This document shows, in pieces, positions 7,883 to 16,000 of a stretch of DNA of 50,277 bases. Under the pieces are notes generated by a model. It was not told where the DNA came from. It saw nothing but the letters and a program-made list of their open reading frames with translations, and did not search any database. Origin of the DNA: Nitrospirota bacterium (GTDB taxonomy: Bacteria > Nitrospirota > Thermodesulfovibrionia > Thermodesulfovibrionales > Magnetobacteriaceae). The position numbers were made by a program, and so were the translations under genes. Within the stretch, counting starts at the first letter, position 1, and each line of letters starts with the position of its first letter. The stretch lies in NCBI GenBank assembly GCA_015233245.1, contig JADFYB010000005.1, positions 1 to 50,277 on the forward strand, read 5' to 3'.

Positions 7883-8004
7883 TGAACTATGATTACAGTG
7901 ATTAAATGACGGACTATGATTTTTTAAAGAATTTAACATCGACAATAACCTCTATTTTTACTCCTTAATCATAGTATTCCTGAAATCATATAAATCATAA
8001 TTCA
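7883..8004. repeat. imperfect ATGATT-rich inverted repeat
   Basis: The left arm, 7883-7921, reads TGAACTATGATT ... TGATT ... ACTATGATT. The right arm, 7967-8004, is its approximate reverse complement, TGAATTATGATT ... TGATT ... ACTATGATT. They flank a 45-base A/T-rich centre. The rest of 7741-8189 holds no reading frame I would support. Confidence 0.6.
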
Positions 8005-8189
8005 GACATTTTGTTATGTCCCTCAATCAGCAGCCAAGGTTGCAAAATACTCCCAAACCTTATAAAATATCACCTATAGAAAGTAACTCATACAATATGT
8101 AAAGCTGTGTTTCTTCGGAAGGTGTTGTATTTGGTGTAATGAAAGATGTTGTTTCTTTAGATAGTTATCTTATATAAGGAGGGCAGGAT

Positions 8190-9686
8190 ATGGAAAAGAA
8201 GTTATTACTTTGTAAAGACAACACAATAAGGATAGAGATAGAAAAATGTGTTGAGATATTGAATAAAATATGTAAAAATGTTGTGTTCAAGAGCTTACCC
8301 CAAAATGTGGATATAGGAAAAGGTGATGATGATTTAATTTCTAATAGTAAACGTGAGTCAAATTTGCTTTTTTCAAAAGTCAAAAATGCGGGATATGACA
8401 AACTTGTTTATTTAACAACACGAAGGTATAAAAATAACTATTATTATGATGATGAAGATGCTGAGTCAGTTGTAACTATAGTATCTTTTAGTAATTGGGA
8501 TGTTTATACTAATTTACCTAGGGAAAACGGACTTTTTTATTTTATCACAGCAATTTTACTAGAAGGCTTTTATGACTCTGAAGATTTAAAGATGCATTAC
8601 AAACGTACCGGATGTGTATTTGATTATTTAGATGATAAGAGTGATATAGATTACGGGATGAGAGAAGGTCATATTTGTGATGATCACCAGAAAGGACTTA
8701 CGGAAGCTATAAACAAAAACTATGGACTAAAAAATATTTACGAGGATACACAAAAACTGCTAAATTTTCTAAGAAATAATTCAAAGTGGAACAGGAACGT
8801 TTTGTCTGGGGGTGATACAGAAGAGCTATCAACCTTCGATGAAAGATTGTTTATAGAGAATGTGGCTAAAATATATGAAAAATCCGGAGTAGTTGCCAAA
8901 CCTAACGAACTCATTTACAACTACATAGTTGACGTTTATCTGGAAGGGAAAACAAAAACAGTAGTTGAATGTAAATTTAATTTGCAAGCAGGGATGATTG
9001 CAGTAAGTGAATTTGCAAAAAAGGTTGAAATACTGAAAAGAAAAGGCTTGATAGATGACGGTGAAATTGTTTCATATATAGGCTTTACTGATGAGGAAAA
9101 AACTATTGCGGAAACACATAAAATTAGACTACTTACATTTGATGAACTGAAAAAGCAATATTTAGAAGTAGAAGCGACAGTCTTAGGTTTTAAAACTGTT
9201 ATAGAATATAGAGCAAAGAAACCTAAATCCCCAGATATATTTGTGATAATACCATTTATAAAGAGTTATGATGATGTTTATGAAGGGATACAAAAGGTAG
9301 CTGAAGAATTAGACTTAGCATGTGAAAAAGCGGATGAAAAAGAGTTTGAAGGTAATGTAATGGATAGAGTTTACCAAATGATAATAAACGCAAAAATTGT
9401 AATAGCTGTATTAACACCTCTTTTAGAAAAGTGTGATAAAAAGCTTAGGGTTATGTGTCATAATCCTAATGTTTATTTCGAGCTGGGCTATGCACTTGCT
9501 ATCAAAAAACAGGTGATAATGCTCACTAATGATATTGAAAGTTCTCCTTTTGATGTACAACAATATAAAAAGATTCCCTATGAAAGTGTTACAGAGATGA
9601 AACCTAAACTCAGGGAAATGCTGGAAACCATTATTAGAGAAGGATACAAAAAAAGCCGTAATCAACAAGAGTCAGCTTCATATTAA
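8190..9686 (+). CDS. putative defence effector: PD-(D/E)XK nuclease plus TIR/deoxyribosyltransferase-like domain
   Basis: 498 residues, AT-rich compared with its neighbours, preceded by a good ribosome site (AAGGAGGG). Three parts are visible. Residues 1-200 are an unassigned module ending in FDYLDDKSDIDYGMREGHIC. Residues 215-325 look like an Mrr/PD-(D/E)XK nuclease, with D248, then VVECKF giving E260 and K262, and a following Q266. Residues 348-465 look like a TIR or nucleoside 2-deoxyribosyltransferase-like fold: IFVIIPFIKSYDDVY, then NPNVYFELGYALA with a candidate catalytic Glu431. Both C-terminal folds are common in anti-phage systems (DNA cleavage, NAD or nucleotide breakdown). It stands alone, so it may be a single-gene system. 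The function is inferred from motifs only. Confidence 0.7.
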   Translation: MEKKLLLCKDNTIRIEIEKCVEILNKICKNVVFKSLPQNVDIGKGDDDLISNSKRESNLLFSKVKNAGYDKLVYLTTRRYKNNYYYDDEDAESVVTIVSFSNWDVYTNLPRENGLFYFITAILLEGFYDSEDLKMHYKRTGCVFDYLDDKSDIDYGMREGHICDDHQKGLTEAINKNYGLKNIYEDTQKLLNFLRNNSKWNRNVLSGGDTEELSTFDERLFIENVAKIYEKSGVVAKPNELIYNYIVDVYLEGKTKTVVECKFNLQAGMIAVSEFAKKVEILKRKGLIDDGEIVSYIGFTDEEKTIAETHKIRLLTFDELKKQYLEVEATVLGFKTVIEYRAKKPKSPDIFVIIPFIKSYDDVYEGIQKVAEELDLACEKADEKEFEGNVMDRVYQMIINAKIVIAVLTPLLEKCDKKLRVMCHNPNVYFELGYALAIKKQVIMLTNDIESSPFDVQQYKKIPYESVTEMKPKLREMLETIIREGYKKSRNQQESASY

Positions 9687-9767
9687 AAAATAGGATAAAG
9701 CTGCCCCTTTTTCAGATGATGGTATTTCTAAAAAGTTATCTTTTTAAATTTTTTCATCTTTTCGTCT

Positions 9768-9950
9768 GTTTAGCGGGCGGAGCTCGCTGTGAAAATTTTT
9801 AAGCGGCGGAACGCCGGTTAAAAAATTCTTTAATTCGGACAGCCACAGGGGGCAGCCACTACATATAAAAATCGCTGATAAAAACCTAGGGTCAAGGGAG
9901 CTGGCTCCCTTGCAGGAGGGTCTAAGGGAGGGCAGCGCCCTCCCTTTACA
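9768..9950. repeat. dispersed intergenic hairpin repeat, copy B
   Basis: Same two modules as copy A. Module one: gcgggcggagctcgctg ... GCGGCGGAACGCCGGTTAAAAAATTC, which folds as CGGCG-GAA-CGCCG on an A/T lower stem. Module two: CAAGGGAGC-TG-GCTCCCTTG (9893-9912) and AAGGGAGGGC-AGC-GCCCTCCCTT (9924-9946). The first hairpin differs from copy A on both arms, keeping perfect pairing. It lies between convergent genes (nuclease-TIR gene and truA). The track ORF 9744-9971 is only a translation of this repeat. Confidence 0.8.
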
Positions 9951-9974
9951 CTTAACTCCCTTCTCACTCAACCT

Positions 9975-10745
9975 TCAATAAAAAACATTCTCAAGAAACA
10001 AACCTTTGGCAGGCATGGTTTTACCGGCAAGAGTTCTGTTGCAAGCGTTTATTATTTCATTTATTTTTAGCGTATCAACTTTGCCATAACCGGCATCAAC
10101 CAAAGTGCCGGCTATGTTTCTGACCATGTGGCGAAGAAAGCCACTAGCCATTATCGTTATCTTTATATAGTTTCCTTCAATAACCGTTCCAAAAAGATCA
10201 ACATGTTCCATTACTGATATGTTTAATGAAAAAATCTCTCTCTCAGTTGTTTTAATATCAGTGTCTGAAGCTGTAAATGATTTAAAGTCTTTTTTACCGA
10301 TAAAACACCTTGCCGCATCAGTCATTTTGACAACATCAAGGGGGCGCTTCAGGTGGCAGCAGTACCTATAGAAGAAAGGACTCAACACCTCTGAGTTATA
10401 AATTAAGTAAAAGTAGGTTTTAGACTTTGCATCATACTGGGGGTGAAAGCCGGAGTCAACAACAGCGGCAGCGGTTATTTTAATATCCTCAGGGAGAGAG
10501 CTGTTTAGGGCTCTCATAAATATGTCAGAGCTATGGGTTAATGATGTGGTAAAAGCGGCAATTTGCCTTAGAGCATGAACCCCTGCATCAGTGCGGCCTG
10601 AGCCTATTAACGTGACATTCTCACCGGTTATATCCTCTAAGACGGCTTCTATCGTACCCGCAATAGTTTTACCGATGGGTTGCCTTTGCCAGCCAAGATA
10701 ATTTGTCCCGTCATATTGTATAGCCAATCGGATTTTTTTTGACAT
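9975..10745 (-). CDS. truA: tRNA pseudouridine(38-40) synthase
   Basis: About 256 residues, normal for TruA, which makes pseudouridine at positions 38-40 of the tRNA anticodon stem. It shows IRLAIQYDGTNYLGWQRQ at the N-terminus, the catalytic aspartate in SGRTDAGVHALRQ, YDAKSKTYFYLIYN and the C-terminal FLRHMVRNIAGTLV. The track starts at a TTG (10784) inside the upstream gene. I prefer the ATG at 10745, which gives MSKKIRLAIQYDG, where family proteins begin, although no strong ribosome site precedes it. It is probably translated with the HicB-like gene upstream, whose stop is 16 bases earlier. Confidence 0.93.
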   Translation of the reverse strand: MSKKIRLAIQYDGTNYLGWQRQPIGKTIAGTIEAVLEDITGENVTLIGSGRTDAGVHALRQIAAFTTSLTHSSDIFMRALNSSLPEDIKITAAAVVDSGFHPQYDAKSKTYFYLIYNSEVLSPFFYRYCCHLKRPLDVVKMTDAARCFIGKKDFKSFTASDTDIKTTEREIFSLNISVMEHVDLFGTVIEGNYIKITIMASGFLRHMVRNIAGTLVDAGYGKVDTLKINEIINACNRTLAGKTMPAKGLFLENVFY

Positions 10746-10761
10746 TTTTTTTAAGGGACTG

Positions 10762-10965
10762 TTAACTGGCAGCATCTGAGTCAACAGGTTTTAAATAAAT
10801 TTTTAAAAACGGGCGAAGTTCCTCAAAATGGACAAACAGAGAGTCACGCAGGTCTGACACAGCCTCCTCAGAGCTATCCCCCTCTCCGTACAGGTCAACC
10901 TCAAGACACTCTGCTACAAATCTGTCATTTTTTTGCCTTATTGTAAAATGAAATGTTTGTATCAT
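10762..10965 (-). CDS. HicB-like small protein (UPF0150 fold), no HicA partner
   Basis: 67 residues, MIQTFHFTIRQKNDRFVAEC then LEVDLYGEGDSSEEAVSDLR. This is the beta-beta-alpha HicB-type partial RNase H fold seen in HicB antitoxins and in orphan proteins. No HicA toxin (a ~60-residue dsRNA-binding-like protein) and no C-terminal DNA-binding domain are present. It sits between a lytic transglycosylase gene and truA on the same strand. I would treat it as an orphan, with no toxin-antitoxin role implied. Confidence 0.7.
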   Translation of the reverse strand: MIQTFHFTIRQKNDRFVAECLEVDLYGEGDSSEEAVSDLRDSLFVHFEELRPFLKIYLKPVDSDAAS

Positions 10966-10997
10966 TAGGGTGTGGCGGAATTGTTATCAGGCGTCTT

Positions 10998-11936
10998 TTA
11001 TGAGGTCTCAGGGCTGCCTGAACCGCTAGTGCTTGCAGACATTTCGGAGTAATTCTTATAATATGATTGCACTTTTGCGATATAGTTTTTGGTTTCAGCT
11101 GGCATTCTTGACGGACGTCTTTCAAGATTACCCATACCCCAGTTGTATGCTGCTACGGCTTGAGTGACATTTCCATCATATCTGTCCAAAAGTTGCCGGA
11201 GGTATTTAGTGCCACCCTCGATATTTTCCTTGGGATTAAATGAATTTCTTACGCCAAGGTCTCTGGCAGTTGCCGGCATAAGCTGCATAAGTCCTCTTGC
11301 TCCGGCTCTGGATATGGCATGGGAGTTGCCACCGCTTTCAGCTCGCATCACAGCTTTTATCAGAGCTGAGTCCACACCGTATTTATCTGCCGCCCTCTGT
11401 ACCACCTCATCATATCTGTCAACTCGTGAGTTTGGAGCCATTGTGTTAGCGTTAGAGGAGTCGGTTTTACTATCAGTTGGTTTAGTGTTATCAACTGTGC
11501 CAGGATCCTCTAAAGATTTGTATGACTGCTCAAAATCCTGACGCTTTGCTATATTATTTGACGCAAGCATGGCATCACGGTAAGCATAAGCTGACATTGC
11601 ACTATAGAGCGATGTGGATGCAGTTGAGGACTTATTGTCATCTAAACCAATAGAGGGAAGTTGATTCCCTGCAGCCGGCAAAATATTCCTGTTTTGTCCA
11701 TCATCTTTTGAGGTTGATATATCAAGGGCTTTAATAAAGGTATTCTTTAGAGTTTCCTGTTGGTTAGGGTTAGAGTGCTTATGATTATCGGGCTTTTTAT
11801 GGTTCATTGCGGTGTGTAAAACCGACCTGAAGTCCTGCCTGCGCTCTAAAGATGACCCGTCAGTTTTTGGAACCAGGTCCTGGCCACTGTCTAAATTTGC
11901 ATTTATATTGCCAACCATATGTATATATTGTTGCAA
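10998..11936 (-). CDS. lytic transglycosylase (SLT domain)
   Basis: 312 residues. The first ~165 are polar and low in complexity, with no visible signal peptide. Residues 173-295 form an SLT/goose-lysozyme-like domain: YGVDSALIKAVMRAESGGN with the catalytic glutamate, SRAGARGLMQLMPATARDLG, NIEGGTKYLRQLL and AVAAYNWGMGN. Such enzymes cleave the MurNAc-GlcNAc bond of peptidoglycan to give 1,6-anhydro ends. The missing Sec signal with a long disordered head resembles flagellum-associated or other specialised-export muramidases, but no flagellar gene is adjacent. Start alternatives are M1 and M7. Confidence 0.85.
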   Translation of the reverse strand: MQQYIHMVGNINANLDSGQDLVPKTDGSSLERRQDFRSVLHTAMNHKKPDNHKHSNPNQQETLKNTFIKALDISTSKDDGQNRNILPAAGNQLPSIGLDDNKSSTASTSLYSAMSAYAYRDAMLASNNIAKRQDFEQSYKSLEDPGTVDNTKPTDSKTDSSNANTMAPNSRVDRYDEVVQRAADKYGVDSALIKAVMRAESGGNSHAISRAGARGLMQLMPATARDLGVRNSFNPKENIEGGTKYLRQLLDRYDGNVTQAVAAYNWGMGNLERRPSRMPAETKNYIAKVQSYYKNYSEMSASTSGSGSPETS

Positions 11937-11984
11937 TTATTGTGCCAGAGCTTTTTTATAAAACCGGCATTCTCACCAAAAATC

Positions 11985-12013
11985 TTGACTTTTTAAGTGG
12001 TATCTGATATATA
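11985..12013 (+). promoter_or_regulatory. promoter upstream of the GH19 gene
   Basis: TTGACT, 17 bases, TATATA (the stretch reads TATATAAT). It points towards the GH19 gene and implies a leader of about 260 bases. Apart from the possible peptide below, I see no known riboswitch in that leader. Confidence 0.5.
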
Positions 12014-12184
12014 ATTGGTTAAAGTACACACAATATACTTATCCGTAGCATAAAAGTATTTATGTAGTGTATTGGCTGTTGAGTATAGTGATGTAATTTG
12101 TACATTTGCGAAGATGAGAGTGAACAAGGGGATGGTCGTTATGGCTTGATTGAGACAGGCAGTTTTTGTTTAAGGGAGTAAAAA

Positions 12185-12271
12185 GTGGATTGGGGGGTAT
12201 ATTGCCTGCGATTGTTTATATTAATTGAAGTTCTCAATGATTATCCCAAATTTATAAAATTAAACAAGTAG
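12185..12271 (+). CDS. possible 28-residue leader peptide before the GH19 gene
   Basis: A GTG codon preceded by AAGGGAG opens a 28-codon frame beginning MDWGVYCLRLFILIEVL, a short hydrophobic segment with a polar tail. Its TAG stop overlaps the TAGGAG ribosome site of the GH19 gene, which would couple the two. It could be a tiny membrane peptide accompanying the lysin, or chance. The support is only position and ribosome site. Confidence 0.2.
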   Translation: MDWGVYCLRLFILIEVLNDYPKFIKLNK

Positions 12272-12283
12272 GAGAAAAAAACT

Positions 12284-12904
12284 ATGAGTATTTCAAAAGA
12301 GAATTTAGTTATGATTGCTCCGGCATCTGCATCGGTAGCAGAGAGTTTTGTTGAGCCTTTGAATGCTGCGATGGATGAGTTTGAAATTTCTGTGAATGAG
12401 AAACGCCAGGCAGCATTTCTTGCTCAAATTTTGCATGAATCTACATCTCTGACGCACTTGGAGGAGAATCTAAATTATAGTGCAGACGCTTTGAAGAATT
12501 ACTTTGGCTCGCACTTCAAGCCAGAGGAATTTGCAGTTTTTGCCAGACAGAAAGAAAAAATTGCTAACAGAGTTTATGCTAACAGGATGGGTAATGGTCC
12601 CGAGACTTCAGGTGATGGTTATAAATATAGAGGGAGGGGGTTAATTCAACTGACTGGTAAGGACAATTATAAAGAATGTGGAGATGCTTTAAGGTTAAAT
12701 TTGGTTAATGACCCTGAATTATTAAAAGAATCTGTTAGTGCATGTAGATCGGCAGCCTGGTTTTGGAAAAAACATGGGTTGAACGAATTAGCCGATAAAG
12801 ATCACTTTACAGAAATCACTCATAAAATTAATGGTGGAAAGATTGGTTTAGTTGAAAGAAAAAATTTTTGGGCTAAAGCAAAAGAAGTTTTTGGAAGCTC
12901 TTAG
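12284..12904 (+). CDS. glycoside hydrolase family 19 (chitinase/endolysin-like)
   Basis: 206 residues, no signal peptide. The GH19 core is clear: FLAQILHESTSLTHLEENLN with the catalytic glutamate near residue 50, YKYRGRGLIQLTGKDNY near 118-134 and a C-terminal HKINGGKIGLVER. Bacterial proteins of this size are usually phage-type endolysins that cut peptidoglycan. They need a holin or lysis to reach the wall. Ribosome site TAGGAG precedes the ATG. No other phage gene is nearby, so it is a stray lysin or part of a tiny lysis/colicin-like cassette. It is followed by a repeat copy. Confidence 0.88.
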   Translation: MSISKENLVMIAPASASVAESFVEPLNAAMDEFEISVNEKRQAAFLAQILHESTSLTHLEENLNYSADALKNYFGSHFKPEEFAVFARQKEKIANRVYANRMGNGPETSGDGYKYRGRGLIQLTGKDNYKECGDALRLNLVNDPELLKESVSACRSAAWFWKKHGLNELADKDHFTEITHKINGGKIGLVERKNFWAKAKEVFGSS

Positions 12905-12919
12905 AAGTTTATTTTGGAT

Positions 12920-12985
12920 TGGGGTTTCAAAACCCTTTGCGGCAGGGGAGGGGGTCTAACGGGAAGGCAGCGCCCTCCCCTGAAC
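12920..12985. repeat. dispersed intergenic hairpin repeat, copy C (module two only)
   Basis: Reads gggtttcaaaaccc, then gcaggggaggggg and gggaaggcagcgccctcccctg. The final hairpin has one mismatch in the GGGAAGGC arm, but a longer pairing CAGGGGAGGG/CCCTCCCCTG is perfect. It lies between convergent genes (GH19 and the alpha-2-macroglobulin), as do copies A and B. Confidence 0.65.
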
Positions 12986-13002
12986 TCTCTTCGTCCTTCC
13001 CC

Positions 13003-16000
13003 TTACTTAACTATTTCAACTTGTTTATTTGGAATTTCGCCAAACATCTCAGGTGCATAGAGCGCTTCAACACGGCTTTCGGGTAGCAGGAATGTTCCCT
13101 CGTTATTGAATCTAACCGTATATGTCACACTGAATTTCCCCTTTGGCACGTACCGGTAGTATGCTCTCAGGCCTTCAAATGAGTTTTCTCTATAAACCTC
13201 TTCGGCATAGCCTTGGGGTGCTGTCGTGTTGGCTGAGGAAAGTATTGCTGAGTCTCTTTTTAGGCCGGTGCCCAGTATTGATGACCCTGAGGGGATTGGA
13301 TCTGAGACTACCACCCAGGTCATATCACTTTGAGCATCTATTTCAAGAGTTACGCTTGCAACATCACCCTTTGACCACTTGCCCTGGGTTTTCTGCTGTA
13401 CCGGCTCCACGGTTTTCTTTATCCGGTATCCGGTTGAGACAGGCTCTTTTAGCGGGATAGCAGCAAGCGATGAGACTGTAACCCACGGTGCTCCATTACC
13501 ATTGTGAACAACGGAAAGAGTATTTCCTTTGCCAGTATTTACATCAGGAAAGCCAAAAGACAGAGTGCCGCCTTTTGGAGTTTTATTAAAATCAAGTGTT
13601 TTGCTCTTATCCGATAAGGTAGCCGATGTGGTTCCGGTTACTTTTGTTTTTTCAAATTTATCAGAAAACTTATCCATCGCCACAACTCCCCACGCATTAG
13701 CAACCGTTGTGCTCCAGTGGCCGTGTTTTAGTGACTGCACTGTGCCATTAGCTATACGGACAACATCCTCTTTCCAATCATCAAAGGAAAGCACCGTAAG
13801 GAGCGCCTTAACCGTGTTGGTATCCGGTGAGGACATAAGCCAAAACAGGTTTTGGTTAGCATCTGCTGACAGTCCCATCACTGTGCCCTGTGTATTCATT
13901 CTTGAGCGTAAAATTGTTTTTGCCTCTTTTAGAAGCTTATCCCTATTGGCGATGTTTTGCCCCCGTTGAAGGATGTTCATCCAGTCAAGCAGGGCTGAGG
14001 TCGGCCACAGATTAGGCTCGATGGTTATAGGTTTAAGGTAACCGGCTTCAACCGCAGCGTAACGGGAAATAGCCTCAATAGCGACAAGTTTTCTTATTGA
14101 TACATCCGCCGTTGGCAGCGCCGAATTCCGTATAACCTTTCCCTCCACAAAATTAGTAAGAGCGCTGAGCATTTGTGATAAGATGGATTCAGGAATCTTA
14201 TATTGTGCCTCGTTAAGTATCGAAAGGATGTATGAAGTTAGCACATCGCTGCCCTCAGTCATTGTTGGAAAATATTTTGCAAAACCATCTTTGTCAAGAT
14301 ATGCGGGGATTGTCTCCATTATCTTATCCAGTCCCTTTTTATCTTTCAGAGCGACGGCTTTCGATATCCTCTGCTCAAGGCATGTGTAGGGATAAGCACT
14401 CATAAAGTTAGAGACACCGTCAAGTCCATTAGATAGCCGCCCTGTGACTTTTACATCTATACCGCCTTTTTCTGAAACAGCACTTGCAGGTTTTTCAACC
14501 TCAACGGTATATTTTTTATCTTTGAGCTGACTAAGTGTTGCCTGAAAAGTCCTAACCCTTACAGCTTCAAGCACTGTGGAGAATTTCTTAAGTTTATCTG
14601 AGGCTTTACCAGAAGTCTCTTTAGCCGCAACCTCATAATCAATTCGCTTGATGCCGTAGGGAACCTTGATTTCCCAGCCGATTTCTTTTGCCTCACCGGG
14701 AGCCAATTTCTCAGTTATTTTATTACGAGGGGTATTTCCCGCTTTTCCATCCATCGTTAATTCTAACCCAACCTCTGCTTCAATAGTACGGTCTGAGCCG
14801 TTTCTAACGGTAAACCCAGCCTTGTAACTATCCCCTTCACGGACAGTTGGGGGAGTGCCGCCAAATAATATCAAATCCTGAGACGACTTTATTGTGGCCT
14901 CTCCTGTGCCAAATAGATTAGCACCGGATGTCGCCACAGCAGCTATTTTAAAGGCGGTAAGAGAGTCATTGAGTGGAATTTCAACATCAGCCTCTCCGTT
15001 TGAGTCAACCGTTACAGTGCCTTTCCAAAAAAGCAGCGTATCAAACAGCTCTCTGGTAATTTGTCTTCCTCCGCCACCTCCATGCGCAAGGGCTTTCTTA
15101 CCGAAGTGGCGCTTACCTACCACCATCATCTGGGCTGTTGAGGTCACAACTTCATACGGGCGCTCCCCCATCATTGCCTTTAGTAAATCCCAACTGCTGT
15201 TTGGATATAGCTCCAAAAGCCCCTCATCAACTGCAGCCACTGCAGCCTCTGTGCCGGAAGACACCGGCTTTCCGTCTGCCGTCGTTACCTTTATATGTAC
15301 TTTTGCCTTACTGCGAATCTTATACGTGTCCCTGTCAGCCTTGACCTCCACATTTAGCGTGTTTGGCCGCCAGCCAACCCTGATTTTGCTAAGGCCAAAC
15401 TTATAGGCAGGTTTTCCGGGATCAAACATAAACCCGGGTTTTTCATCCCCAATTCGCCCCCTTACGGCAAACACCGACACATAGACATTAGGCGCATAGT
15501 TATTCTTTATCGGAAGCTCAAACACTGGCTCTTTACCGCTTACTTTCTTTACGAAATAATCAATCACTCCCTCACGCTCTGCCGACACTAAAACCGTTGC
15601 CTCCCTAAACGGCATTCTGACCTGAAAACGGGCAGTCTCACCGGCTTCGTATCTTCTTTTTTCCGCAATTACATCAATCCTGTCACTGTTACCTGTGCCT
15701 GAAAGCCACCAGTCATTGCCATCTGAGACCCAGAACTCAGCATCTGAAAACGATTTGTTACCGGCATCATCAGTTGTTACTGCCTCAACTATAATGTTAC
15801 CCCCAAGCGGAGCAGCAGCTTCACAGATTAACAGTCCCTGAGCATTGGTTTTTCCCTCACACGCCGTCCCTATCTTCTTAATTTCAGTCACACTGCTAAA
15901 GCCGTAAAATCCTCCGGTTATTCGCCGTCTGTGGCTATAGTTTTTCCTCTGGAAAAAATCTGCTTTAACCGGAGCATTGGCTACAGGCTTACCTGTTGTG

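Noticed and set aside
9744-9971. 75-codon minus-strand ORF
   Set aside because: It is a translation of the hairpin repeat copy B.
10762-10965. HicAB toxin-antitoxin system
   Set aside because: No HicA toxin gene is adjacent here or at 22899-23156; only HicB-fold proteins are present.
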